From the NCBI RefSeq assembly GCF_947500795.1, contig NZ_CANMTE010000003.1, positions 310,001 through 374,000 on the forward strand: a stretch of 64,000 nucleotides of DNA. Direction: 5' to 3'. Below the pieces are notes generated by a model. The model ran no database searches. It was not told where the DNA came from and saw nothing but the letters and a program-made list of their open reading frames with translations. The position numbers and the translations under genes are program-made. Below, in pieces: positions 45,399 through 54,389 of this stretch. Origin of the DNA: an uncultured Gelidibacter sp. Lineage in GTDB: Bacteria > Bacteroidota > Bacteroidia > Flavobacteriales > Flavobacteriaceae. Each line of letters begins with the position of its first letter. Position 1 is the stretch's first letter.

Positions 45399-47738
45399 TT
45401 ATTTTTCATCGCTACCATAACCATAACCATAGCCATAGTTGTAACTGTAACCGTAAGATTTGCTCGCCCCTACACCATTTACAATATATGCCATATTCTT
45501 TAGGCGACCAGAATCACTCAATTCTTTAGAATAATCTAACAATGATTTTTCAGTGACTTCAGCCCTAACTAAATATAAGGTGGCATCAGCAAATTCAGAA
45601 ATCAATAAGGTGTCAGTTACAAGAATTGTTGGCGCCGTGTCTACGATGATATAATCGTATTCATCTTTAGCCTCATTCAATAAAATCTCCAAACGCCCAT
45701 TCGTTAGTAAATGTGCAGGGTTTGGAGGAATGCTTCCCGCTAATAAGACATCATGATTAGCATGCATTGGGAATCCCTTAATTAAAGCACTTCTCCAATC
45801 TAAGGTAACATCATAAAGATAATTTGACAAACCTACTTGCTCTTTACTTGAAGACGGCTGTGTGTAATTGTGTATCTGCGGATTTCTTAGATCGGCACCA
45901 ATAAGTAAAACTTTCTTATTTAAGCTTGAAAGCGCTAACGATAAATTAAGCCCCACATAGGTTTTTCCCTCGCCTTTTATTGTAGAAGTTATATAAACTA
46001 CTTTACCCTTCGCGCTTCCATCGGTTGGTAAAATATAATTCACATTAGAACTTAATATCCTAAAAGCTTCCGCTTGTACATTTCTGGCAGCCGGATCAAT
46101 AAACAAAGAATCGCTCCCTACTATTTTAGGTATCTCAGCAACGATTGGCACCGAATCTATTCGTACCTGAACATCTTTTTTCCCTTTCACTTTAGTGTCA
46201 AAGAAATTCTTTCCAAAAATGATTCCGAAAGGCACCAACAAGCCCGCAAATAATGCCATAAGATAGGTCTTTTTTCGATTAGGCGAAATTGGAGGTCCAA
46301 TTGATGAAGCATATTCTACCACTTTAATTGATGGTTCCGTTATGGCCAGATTAATCGCCGCTTCTTCACGCTTTTGAAGTAAATATAAATACAACGATTC
46401 CTTAATGCCCTGTTGACGCTCTATAGAGCGTAGAATTTTCTCTTTTGCAGGGATGGTAGAAACCTTAGAAGTAAATTTATTATTTCTACTTACCAATTGA
46501 TTTTTTGAGGCTTGCAGCTGAGATTTGTAAGTATTTAATGAAGCGTTAATATTTTTCTTTAATTCCTTTAAATTTTCACTAATTGTCTGCACCATAGGAT
46601 TATTCTTCCCTCCACTAGTTAAGAGTTTATCCCTCTCCAAAACGAACTTGTTATAAGAACTAATCAATTCATTCGTATTAACACTAGAGATGCCTATATT
46701 GGCGGGTAACAATTCTGAATCGTTATTATTCAGGTTTAATGATTCTGCTAGCATGTTTGACAACAGAATCTGACTTTCAATAGCAAATACCTCATTTTCA
46801 GAGGATGTCTGTTGTGTCAACCCAACTTGTGCATCCACCTGTATATCAAAAAAATTGTTGTCTTGTTTATAATCGCGCTTTTGCCCTTCTATGGAGTCTA
46901 ATTCACCTGCTATCGATCCAAAACGTTGATCAATAAAATCAATAGTTCGTTTAGAAACCTCCTGTCGATCGATAACCCCATCCATATTAAACACAGAAAG
47001 AATCTCATTTAGTACTTTTTCCGATTTAGCTTTATTTTCTCCTGTAAAATTCAGTACTAATAGATCACTTGTATTACCTAATATTGAAACTCCAAGCTGA
47101 TTCTTTATGCTCTGAGCAGCCGAATTAACTGGAATCAGTGTAAAAATATATGTCTTACCTATGTTCTCCTTAATTTTTTTTACACTTTCCACTTCCACTT
47201 CAAAAGGTAGGTCATGATCAATACCAAAAGAACTGTAATTAGGGAAAACGTTTACTTTATTTGAATTGTCATTATAGATTTCAAAACCTTTATCTTTTAC
47301 TAATATCTTAAATGATTCACTATAAACTATGCTATCATTCGGAATGGTTTTAATCAGTTTGAAAGGAAATCCATTTATTTCAGAGGTTCGCACATTACCC
47401 TCTTCAAAAAATGCCATAGTAAGATCAAGATTTCTGACTACACGTTCACTAATTCGTAGTGACTTCAATACCTCTATCTCATTTTCCAAATTTAAATTAG
47501 AATTATTAAAACCAAATGAAGTCAGCTCTAAACCCTTCTTTTCATCCAAAACCTGAATTTTAGCAGTTGTACTATAAACGTTTGGTGAATAGCGAAGCTT
47601 CAGAAAGGCAATTGTTAATGCAATGGCCGCTCCAAAAACAAACCAAATCCAATATCTTAAATATTTTTTAATTTCATGCTTGATTACTTCACCTTGGTCA
47701 GGTTCCCCAGTAATAGTATTGATATTCTGTTGATTCAT
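45399..47738 (-). CDS. Polysaccharide chain-length regulator and tyrosine autokinase (Wzc type)
   Basis: Wzc-type proteins control polymer length and export by cycles of tyrosine autophosphorylation. The 779-residue product has two membrane helices (residues ~30-50 and ~500-520) enclosing a periplasmic Wzz domain with coiled coil, then a cytoplasmic kinase with Walker A STIKGEGKTYVGLNL, Walker A' VLLIGADLRNP and Walker B YIIVDTAP. The C-terminal tail is a tyrosine cluster alternating with glycine (SYGYSYNYGYGYGYG), the expected phosphorylation region. It is the last gene of its unit, 2 bases after the Wza-type gene. Confidence 0.94.
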   Translation of the reverse strand: MNQQNINTITGEPDQGEVIKHEIKKYLRYWIWFVFGAAIALTIAFLKLRYSPNVYSTTAKIQVLDEKKGLELTSFGFNNSNLNLENEIEVLKSLRISERVVRNLDLTMAFFEEGNVRTSEINGFPFKLIKTIPNDSIVYSESFKILVKDKGFEIYNDNSNKVNVFPNYSSFGIDHDLPFEVEVESVKKIKENIGKTYIFTLIPVNSAAQSIKNQLGVSILGNTSDLLVLNFTGENKAKSEKVLNEILSVFNMDGVIDRQEVSKRTIDFIDQRFGSIAGELDSIEGQKRDYKQDNNFFDIQVDAQVGLTQQTSSENEVFAIESQILLSNMLAESLNLNNNDSELLPANIGISSVNTNELISSYNKFVLERDKLLTSGGKNNPMVQTISENLKELKKNINASLNTYKSQLQASKNQLVSRNNKFTSKVSTIPAKEKILRSIERQQGIKESLYLYLLQKREEAAINLAITEPSIKVVEYASSIGPPISPNRKKTYLMALFAGLLVPFGIIFGKNFFDTKVKGKKDVQVRIDSVPIVAEIPKIVGSDSLFIDPAARNVQAEAFRILSSNVNYILPTDGSAKGKVVYITSTIKGEGKTYVGLNLSLALSSLNKKVLLIGADLRNPQIHNYTQPSSSKEQVGLSNYLYDVTLDWRSALIKGFPMHANHDVLLAGSIPPNPAHLLTNGRLEILLNEAKDEYDYIIVDTAPTILVTDTLLISEFADATLYLVRAEVTEKSLLDYSKELSDSGRLKNMAYIVNGVGASKSYGYSYNYGYGYGYGSDEK

Positions 47739-47740
47739 AA

Positions 47741-48499
47741 TTATTTTGTTATGATGAGAACAGTACTTAATGCAATAGAAAACACTGATAGTAAAGTTCC
47801 TAAATTACCAATAAAACCAGAACTCTTCACCTTCGGACCATTTTGATTAATCATGATCACATCATTAGGTTTTATAAAATAATAAGGACTCGTTAAAAGA
47901 TCGGCAGATGTTAAATTTAAATGAGTTGTTTTATACACGCCGTCAGTTTCGCGAATTACCAAAATATCTTCGCGTTTACCATTAATAGTTAAATCTCCTG
48001 CCATCCCTAACGCTTGCAATAAAGTGACACTTTCTTCGGTAAAATTATATGTTCCAGGACTTTTAACTTCACCCAATATAGTAACCTTAGCATTAAGCAA
48101 TCTTACATTAACTGTAGGATTCTTAAGATGTCCACCTTCTTCTAATAGCCGTGACAAATCTTTCTCAAGCTGACTTGTTGTTTTATTTTTGGTTGAAATA
48201 ACTCCAAGCTCTGGGAAATTAATGGTATGGTCTTCAGAAATTAGATAGCCGTCCAATTTCATTAAATCGACACTTGTAGAACTAGATTCTCCTGAAGATC
48301 TGTTATATGGTATAGTCGTTTCATGAACCAAAGCCCCAACGGTAATTTTTAAGATATCATTAGGCTGAAGCACTGGCTTCACATAATTGATCGGGGTCTT
48401 ATTATACTGATCAGCGTCTTGAAAATATAATATTTCCTTTTTAGAGGCGCAAGAATTAAGAATCAGTAACGCAACGAATGTAAAAAGAGTATGTTTCAT
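47741..48499 (-). CDS. Polysaccharide export outer membrane lipoprotein (Wza/OPX type)
   Basis: OPX proteins form or complete the outer membrane exit channel for capsule and exopolysaccharide. From the ATG at 48499 the product is 252 residues with a lipobox LILNSC, the poly-export domain (PNDILKITVG, GYLISEDHTINFPELGVIS) and an SLBB domain (VTILGEVKSPGTYNF), then a hydrophobic C-terminal helix (SVFSIALSTVLIITK). The open frame begins at 48547 but the signal sequence fixes 48499. It is 2 bases before the kinase gene. Confidence 0.93.
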   Translation of the reverse strand: MKHTLFTFVALLILNSCASKKEILYFQDADQYNKTPINYVKPVLQPNDILKITVGALVHETTIPYNRSSGESSSTSVDLMKLDGYLISEDHTINFPELGVISTKNKTTSQLEKDLSRLLEEGGHLKNPTVNVRLLNAKVTILGEVKSPGTYNFTEESVTLLQALGMAGDLTINGKREDILVIRETDGVYKTTHLNLTSADLLTSPYYFIKPNDVIMINQNGPKVKSSGFIGNLGTLLSVFSIALSTVLIITK

Positions 48500-48579
48500 G
48501 GAAAAATTTAATTGAATCAAGATGAACTCAATTCGATAGAAGTGCAAAAATAAACGGATTTTTTAAACATCACACAAAA

Positions 48580-49704
48580 TTATTGTGCTTGTCCCATTAT
48601 TTCTGATTTACTGTTATTTTTAAAAAGCCAGTTATAGATAAACACTGTAGAATATAAGGTGGTACCAATAACTATTATAAGTGCAAATTGTAAGTGAATA
48701 TTAAAATCCTTAAACAACAAGCAAATCACAAACAATAATGTATTGACCAAAACAATAAATCCTGTAGTTTGTTTATGAGTAAAACCTAATTTTAAAAAGC
48801 CGTGATGCAAATGGTTTTGATCAGCCGAAAACGGACTTTTCCTATGAATAAAAGCTCGAATAAAAAAGATACGCAATGTATCGAGAAGAGGAAAGAAAAC
48901 AATTGTCAAGGCTAAAATTGGAGCAGAGTTACCATATTTTGAAAAAATATCACCTTGTGCTTCACTTATAAATCGAACAGCAAAAAAAGCTACCATAAAC
49001 CCTATTATCATAGAACCTGTATCACCCATAAATATTTTTCTATGTTTAGAGAAGTTCAATCGTAAGAACGGAATTAATGAACCCATAGTCGCAACAGCAA
49101 CAGTTGCCATACTTACATCATCAGTTTTAAGAAAAATATAAGTGAACGCCGCAGCAGCAAATAAAGCTAAACTACCTGCTAATCCATCTACACCGTCAAT
49201 AAGATTGTATGCATTGATAATTAAGACATATACAAACAATGTGAAAATTACAGAAACCCAATAAGGCAAGGTATTAATCCCAAGAATTCCGAAAAAACCA
49301 ACAATTCTAGTATCCGTAAATACTATAAGAACCATAGCGGCAAGCACCTGCCCCATCAACTTCTTGCTAGGGGACAATACCAACAAGTCATCCTTAAGCC
49401 CCAAGAAAAATAAGATGGTCATCCCTCCTAAGAGCAGTAATAAAATCTTTGTTTCTAAAAGACCACCAAGCGTTGTAATCACCACAACAAGACTCATAAA
49501 TATTGCGATTCCACCAAGTGTAGGCGTTTTTTTTGAATGTACACTTCTTGAATTCGGTTCATCCATTAAATGCTTCGTTTCAGAAATCGTGAAAATTGCT
49601 GGAAATGAGCCCCACGACACAACAAATGCTAAACTAAACGCTGCAAAAAGCCAAATACCCACATAATCTAAAGGATTGAAATAAGCGAGAAGTTCCTGAA
49701 TCAT
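48580..49704 (-). CDS. Undecaprenyl-phosphate sugar-1-phosphate transferase (WecA/MraY family)
   Basis: This membrane enzyme starts repeat-unit synthesis by moving a sugar-1-phosphate, typically N-acetylglucosamine-1-phosphate, from UDP-sugar to undecaprenyl phosphate. From the ATG at 49704 the product is 374 residues with about ten membrane helices. Motifs are PTLGGIAIF, GLKDDLLVLSPSKK (paired Asp), NAYNLIDGVDGLAG, FMGDTGSM and the HIHH-like NHLHHGF. Earlier in-frame starts up to 49767 lie over a promoter word. It leads the wecA-like/wza/wzc unit, with two candidate -7 words upstream. Confidence 0.93.
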   Translation of the reverse strand: MIQELLAYFNPLDYVGIWLFAAFSLAFVVSWGSFPAIFTISETKHLMDEPNSRSVHSKKTPTLGGIAIFMSLVVVITTLGGLLETKILLLLLGGMTILFFLGLKDDLLVLSPSKKLMGQVLAAMVLIVFTDTRIVGFFGILGINTLPYWVSVIFTLFVYVLIINAYNLIDGVDGLAGSLALFAAAAFTYIFLKTDDVSMATVAVATMGSLIPFLRLNFSKHRKIFMGDTGSMIIGFMVAFFAVRFISEAQGDIFSKYGNSAPILALTIVFFPLLDTLRIFFIRAFIHRKSPFSADQNHLHHGFLKLGFTHKQTTGFIVLVNTLLFVICLLFKDFNIHLQFALIIVIGTTLYSTVFIYNWLFKNNSKSEIMGQAQ

Positions 49705-49756
49705 AATAACATAGGTTTTAATATCCTTGGGAAAATATAGTAATTGTAAATCCCAG

Positions 49757-49764
49757 CAAAGATA
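49757..49764 (-). promoter_or_regulatory. Candidate -7 element (proximal) for the wecA-like/wza/wzc unit
   Basis: The reverse strand reads TATCTTTG, 52 bases ahead of the ATG at 49704. Confidence 0.45.
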
Positions 49765-49828
49765 CACGTAAAGTGTTTATTCCCATAAGATTTAATATAT
49801 AAAAACTATATTTTATTTTCTATGAACA

Positions 49829-49836
49829 CAAAGGTA
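49829..49836 (-). promoter_or_regulatory. Candidate -7 element (distal) for the wecA-like/wza/wzc unit
   Basis: The reverse strand reads TACCTTTG. A TTG lies 13 bases upstream, closer than usual. Confidence 0.4.
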
Positions 49837-49894
49837 TAATTGTCCTTAACAACATATTAACTCAAATGCGGAAATTATTTCACTAATTAACAGG

Positions 49895-50650
49895 CTATTT
49901 CGCAAACCATTGGGGAATTTTAGAGAGATTCTTTTGTAAAATTACAAAAAGAGGATAATCAATTTTGTTTGTTTTGGCAGCATGGAAATCTTCTTTGGTC
50001 TTTTGGATTAGGTTACTTAGGCTTCTATTACTGGCCCCACCAACGCGCATTTTCATAATAGTCATAGGAAGATAATGGAAGTTATAATCTACTCGTTGGA
50101 ATATGCGGAGAATAAAATCGTAATCCGCGGCAATCTTATAATTCAAGTCAAAATACCCATGGGTATTGTAAACTTCCTTTTTTAAGAACAACGTAGGATG
50201 TGCGGGCATCCAACCACGATTCAAAAGTTTAGGTGAAAAAGCTTGACTTTTCCAATTGCGTACAATTTTTTCTGTATCGTCAAATTGCACATAATGCAAA
50301 TTGCCATAAACACCGTCAAAACCCCCAACCTTTAAATAATCTGCAATTTTCGAAATAATGGTGTTATCTGCAAGGAAATCATCCGAATGTACAAAACCAA
50401 TCACATCTCCTGTAGCCTTGGCAATCCCTTTGTTCAAGGCATCATAGATACCTTTGTCAGGTTCAGAACTATAAAAAATACTTCTGTGCTTCTCTGCTTT
50501 CGATTTAATGAGATCTAAAGTTCCATCTTTAGAACCACCATCCACCACAATGTATTCAATATTATTATAATCTTGGTTTAGAACCGATTTCATGCATACT
50601 TCTAAAGTTTTCACACTGTTATATGTGGCCGTGATAATGGAAATTTTCAT
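49895..50650 (-). CDS. Glycosyltransferase family 2
   Basis: The 251-residue cytoplasmic enzyme is a GT-A fold inverting transferase adding a sugar to the lipid-linked repeat unit. It has the N-terminal MKISIITATYNSVKTLEVC, IEYIVVDGGSKDGTLDLI and the acidic FVHSDDFLADN, then KIAADYDFILRIF typical of the group that includes WcaA-like enzymes. Donor and acceptor are unknown. Its start directly follows the stop of the WcaF-type gene (no gap). Confidence 0.93.
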   Translation of the reverse strand: MKISIITATYNSVKTLEVCMKSVLNQDYNNIEYIVVDGGSKDGTLDLIKSKAEKHRSIFYSSEPDKGIYDALNKGIAKATGDVIGFVHSDDFLADNTIISKIADYLKVGGFDGVYGNLHYVQFDDTEKIVRNWKSQAFSPKLLNRGWMPAHPTLFLKKEVYNTHGYFDLNYKIAADYDFILRIFQRVDYNFHYLPMTIMKMRVGGASNRSLSNLIQKTKEDFHAAKTNKIDYPLFVILQKNLSKIPQWFAK

Positions 50651-51199
50651 CTAATTAGTTATTGTTCTTAGTTTAATTTTTATGGCAGGGTTTCCTCTAT
50701 AAATTCCTAAGGCTTCCAAATTGTCACTTGCTACCGAACCCAATGACAAAACTGAGTGACTCCCCATGGTCACCCCAGGGCCCACAATACTTTTGGCTCC
50801 TACCCAACATCCTTCTTTTAGTATAATTGCCCCAATCATCAAATCAAAACTAGTTTTCTTATAATTGTGATTGCCACAGATCAAAAATGCACCTTGTGAG
50901 ACGCAAACATTATCCTCTATAATAATAGTATCTAAATTATCAATCCAGACATCTTCACCTATCCAGCAATGATTACCGATATTTAATTTCCAAGGATATT
51001 TTATATTGATATGAGGCTTTATTACCACTCCCTTTCCGATGTTTGCTCCAAACAACCGCAACCAAAATACTTTCAAACCTGAGGAAATATTTAAAGGATT
51101 GCGTAAAAATAATTCATTAATTATATACCATGATAACCGTTTGAAAAAAGATCCAGGTAGATACCAACTGTTATCGTATTTTGATAAATCTGTTTTCAT
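50651..51199 (-). CDS. WcaF-type hexapeptide-repeat acetyltransferase
   Basis: The 182-residue protein is a left-handed beta-helix O-acetyltransferase of the colanic acid WcaF/NodL type. Hexapeptide turns are seen from LFGANIGKGVVIKPHINIKYPWKLNIGNHCWIGE-like coils (given in part) through GCWVGAKSIVGPGVTMG, and the catalytic-like His is in CGNHNYKK. It probably uses acetyl-CoA to acetylate a sugar of the repeat unit in the cytoplasm. It overlaps the upstream glycosyltransferase stop by 4 bases. Confidence 0.88.
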   Translation of the reverse strand: MKTDLSKYDNSWYLPGSFFKRLSWYIINELFLRNPLNISSGLKVFWLRLFGANIGKGVVIKPHINIKYPWKLNIGNHCWIGEDVWIDNLDTIIIEDNVCVSQGAFLICGNHNYKKTSFDLMIGAIILKEGCWVGAKSIVGPGVTMGSHSVLSLGSVASDNLEALGIYRGNPAIKIKLRTITN

Positions 51200-52326
51200 T
51201 GAAATAGATTTAGATTTGATTGTAATAATTTTGGATTTTCAGAAAACGCTATAGAATATTTAATGGCATTATCTGACCATGTTTGATAATCTTCTTTTGA
51301 TAAATGACAAGCTGCCTTCACACAACGTGCCACATCATTGGGATCTTCAATATCAATATCCCAACCTATTTTCTTAGTTTGCAAATCCTTCCAGGGCGTT
51401 TGATTAGAAATCAGGACTGGGCAACCCGCGGATAATGCTTCAAGAATGGCGTGACCGAAATTTTCTCCTTTAGAAAGTAATATAAAAAAATCATAGGAGT
51501 TAAGTGTTTCGATCATATGCCGCCCGTCTATACTCCCCTTGTAATTTACAAAAATATTTGAAGGCAACCTTGCTATTACCTCTTGGCATTTTTTCCAATA
51601 CATTTCATCATATATTGCACCATATATATCAAAATTTATGTCTTGTGTAATCTTAGAAAGTGCGCTCAATGATTCCAATATCCCCTTCTCCACAGAAATA
51701 CGAGCCACCGTCACAAATTTCAAAACTTCAGATTTCTTCTTGGGTTCGGAGCTAACTGATTTTTCAATTTTACGTGGTAATTGGTTTATCACCCTAATAT
51801 TCTTAAAGCGTTTTACACGTTTTATAACATCTAAACGTTCATTTTCATTGGCAACATGAAATATAATATTTTTATACAGCCCAAGTCCGTTTGCAATGGT
51901 TAAAAAAACTATTTTCTTTAATTTTTTGACACTAAAAGCTTGATCAGAAAGCATTCCGTGAGGGTTAACGATACATTTTTTATTTTTTGCGAACCATAGT
52001 GGCAAAATCGAGAAGTACACAGAAAAAATTCCGTTAACATAGAGCCAATCGAATTCCGATGAAGAAACCAAGTCTTTAATCTTACTAAAATTCGTATTAT
52101 ACTTTGATAGATAAAAAACTGAAGTCTTGGATAAATCCGTCCACGAATTTAAAGTGATATGCGGGTAGGTTTCCGTTTCTGTATAATCACAATCCCTTGT
52201 AACTATTTTAAACTCCAATTCTTCTTCCAAATGGTCTACAAAATTCCCAAAGGCAGTAATAGTACCACCTGCCTTATAACCAGGCCGATACCAATCTATA
52301 AAAGCTAAGACTGTCTTTCTTTTCAT
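51196..52326 (-). CDS. Glycosyltransferase family 4
   Basis: The 376-residue GT-B enzyme has the retaining-GT4 E-x7-E motif in GENFGHAILEALSAGCPVLIS, an N-terminal acceptor domain starting VLAFIDWYRPGYKAGGT, and VTVARISVEKGILESL at the start of the donor domain. It transfers a sugar during repeat-unit assembly; specificity is not inferable. It is the first gene after the 294-base gap in the locus and is coupled to the WcaF-type gene by a 4-base overlap. Confidence 0.92.
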   Translation of the reverse strand: MKRKTVLAFIDWYRPGYKAGGTITAFGNFVDHLEEELEFKIVTRDCDYTETETYPHITLNSWTDLSKTSVFYLSKYNTNFSKIKDLVSSSEFDWLYVNGIFSVYFSILPLWFAKNKKCIVNPHGMLSDQAFSVKKLKKIVFLTIANGLGLYKNIIFHVANENERLDVIKRVKRFKNIRVINQLPRKIEKSVSSEPKKKSEVLKFVTVARISVEKGILESLSALSKITQDINFDIYGAIYDEMYWKKCQEVIARLPSNIFVNYKGSIDGRHMIETLNSYDFFILLSKGENFGHAILEALSAGCPVLISNQTPWKDLQTKKIGWDIDIEDPNDVARCVKAACHLSKEDYQTWSDNAIKYSIAFSENPKLLQSNLNLFQ

Positions 52327-52620
52327 TATTAAAATTTATTTAAGAATGTTTATGTCTTCCTTATTTGTTATTTAATTAAAGATGCCATTCCTTTCTAAAA
52401 GAAATCACCCCTTAAAATCTGAATATGAACAATGAAGGTCCAATTTAAATTAGAAAATCAGTCATTATTTCTAATAATTAAAATACCAAATGGTGGTTTA
52501 GTTAACTATATTAATATTCTAAACAAGACCTAATCATAAAACCTTAACTATCAATTAATTGATGTGATAATATTTTCATATTAGCCTGTTAAGAACGAAT
52601 AACTTCCTTCATAAATCATG
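52327..52620. other. AT-rich gap splitting the exopolysaccharide locus
   Basis: These 294 bases hold no gene. The only distinct element is the perfect palindrome ATCAATTAATTGAT at 52550-52563. I found no TAnnTTTG word on the minus strand, though a promoter for the downstream glycosyltransferases would be expected. Confidence 0.55.
52550..52563. repeat. 14 bp perfect palindrome
   Basis: ATCAATTAATTGAT is self-complementary and lies in the gap between two glycosyltransferase genes; it could be a regulator site or chance in AT-rich DNA. Confidence 0.4.
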
Positions 52621-53655
52621 TTATTTAAGCAGTAAACTCATTAAATTTGCAGCGCCTCTTTCAGGTGTGATATTTTGTGCTAATTCTCTACTTCTTTTTG
52701 AAAAGTTTTCTAAGCTTTCAAAATTCATTTTTATGATTCTTTCCATTGCCTGTTTTAATGCTAAACTATTTTCCGGTTTAACTTTACAACCATTAAAACC
52801 ATCAATAACAAAATGGGGAGCTGCTCCGCAAACTTCAGTACATATTATAGGTAGTCCCGATGCAGCCGCCTCATGAATGACTAGTGCCCAAGGTTCATAT
52901 ATTGATGGCAATATGAAACATCCTGATTTATTTAATTCTAATCTTAATTCCTCATGTTTCATAAAATCTTTCACAATCACATTCTTTTTATTTAGAAATT
53001 CTTTTTTAAGTTCACCATCACCAATAAGAGTTAAAGTCCAACCATCTAAATTTTCTATTAAACCCCATGCTTCCAATAAATAACCTAACCCCTTTTCTTC
53101 TGCAAATCTTCCAATATAAATAAAGTTTTTTGGATAATCTTCTCCTGATTTTAAGGGTAATTCTTGAAATTTCTTGATATCACAACTCAATGAGTTAAAT
53201 ATTATTTGGTCCTTAGAGAAACCGAGCTTACGAGCATATTCATATTGATAAACACCCGAAGCCCAAATATGTGAAAATGCCTTTTTCAAATGAAATGGAC
53301 TTATCATACTATTAATTCTTTGAGACCAATCACCACGCCATTGTGTATCTGAATAAGAAACGATTGGAATATTCAACTTGTTTTTAATCTTTTTAGACAC
53401 CCAAACGTATTCACTTATAAACCAACCACTAACGACTATTATTTCTGGATTTATTGTAAGAATTACATTCATTAATTCTTTTTTATTATAGTCACTTAAT
53501 TTATATGTATAAAACTTATCAGTATTAGGTGGTATGTAAGTAAAGTTCTTGCTAACACTAAAGGAATGAACATCCACGTTATAATATTCAATTAATGCAT
53601 TGATTGATACCATTTGGTGTGGTACGTAACTGCCAATAAGAAACACACATTTCAT
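52621..53655 (-). CDS. Glycosyltransferase family 4
   Basis: The 344-residue GT-B enzyme has FIYIGRFAEEKGLGYLLEAW at the donor-domain start, GDGELKKEF, and the E-x7-E region PSIYEPWALVIHEAAASGLPIICTE. The N-terminal domain starts KCVFLIGSYVPHQMVSINAL. The substrate is unknown. It begins 2 bases after the acyltransferase gene, so it belongs to the upstream half of the locus and ends it. Confidence 0.92.
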   Translation of the reverse strand: MKCVFLIGSYVPHQMVSINALIEYYNVDVHSFSVSKNFTYIPPNTDKFYTYKLSDYNKKELMNVILTINPEIIVVSGWFISEYVWVSKKIKNKLNIPIVSYSDTQWRGDWSQRINSMISPFHLKKAFSHIWASGVYQYEYARKLGFSKDQIIFNSLSCDIKKFQELPLKSGEDYPKNFIYIGRFAEEKGLGYLLEAWGLIENLDGWTLTLIGDGELKKEFLNKKNVIVKDFMKHEELRLELNKSGCFILPSIYEPWALVIHEAAASGLPIICTEVCGAAPHFVIDGFNGCKVKPENSLALKQAMERIIKMNFESLENFSKRSRELAQNITPERGAANLMSLLLK

Positions 53656-53657
53656 AC

Positions 53658-54389
53658 TTAATTTTTATTTGAATTTAAAGTTATAATTTGAGCCTCCTCT
53701 TCCTCTAAGACGCGGTACACATCTGTTTTAATGAGTTTGGCAGGAGTACCCGCAATTAATGAATAATTGGGTATGTCATAATTTTTATTACATAGACTTA
53801 GACTAGCAATGATACAATAGTTAGGTGTTACAGTGCCTTTCATTATTGAAACTCTATTCCCAATCCAATTATTCTCACCTATTTTTATTGGTGAATTTCT
53901 TTTTGAGAGCTCACCTGTTTTCTTATTTTTTATAAAATGTAAATCAGTATCAATCAATTGACAATCCCACGCAAATCTAGAATTAGCTCCTATTTCAATA
54001 TATTCATAGCATATAATTTTAGAATTATAATTCATTAGAATATTAGAGCCAAATATTAATTCTGCTTCTGGTTGAATTTGAATTGATACTCCAACGCCCA
54101 AATTCACTTTCCCTTTAAATATTAAAGTTCCCATGATTTTTAATAAAATCTTGTTATCATGCCAAACTTTCGTATCCTCACCTAAAAAGCCCAATCTAAT
54201 CATCCCCGTACTAACTATTCCTTCAATTTTGATTCTTCCAGATAAATCATAAAAATAAGTATTGTTAGATAAGATAATTGGAAGTTTTATTGCCTGATGC
54301 CAAGGCAATTTTGTAAAATTTAAAAATAAAGTTTTGATAATAGAAATTCTAGATATCCTTCTTATTTTATTTAAATTTCTCCAACTCAT
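53658..54389 (-). CDS. Hexapeptide-repeat acyltransferase
   Basis: From the ATG at 54389 the product is 243 residues, with a left-handed beta-helix (GKVNLGVGVSIQIQPEAELIFG, NYNSKIICYEYIEIGANSRF) and a C-terminal GENNWIGNRVSIMKGTVTPNYCIIASLSL and AGTPAKLIK. It resembles serine/maltose-type O-acetyltransferases and probably acetylates a sugar of the polymer. An upstream ATG at 54434 would overlap the polymerase gene by 68 bases; 54389 overlaps it by 23 and fits homologous N-termini better. The acyl group and target are unproven. Confidence 0.82.
   Translation of the reverse strand: MSWRNLNKIRRISRISIIKTLFLNFTKLPWHQAIKLPIILSNNTYFYDLSGRIKIEGIVSTGMIRLGFLGEDTKVWHDNKILLKIMGTLIFKGKVNLGVGVSIQIQPEAELIFGSNILMNYNSKIICYEYIEIGANSRFAWDCQLIDTDLHFIKNKKTGELSKRNSPIKIGENNWIGNRVSIMKGTVTPNYCIIASLSLCNKNYDIPNYSLIAGTPAKLIKTDVYRVLEEEEAQIITLNSNKN

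Noticed and set aside
45415-45475. Short tandem CCATAA-type DNA repeat as a separate element
   Set aside because: It is the codon pattern of the Tyr-Gly tail of the Wzc-type kinase.
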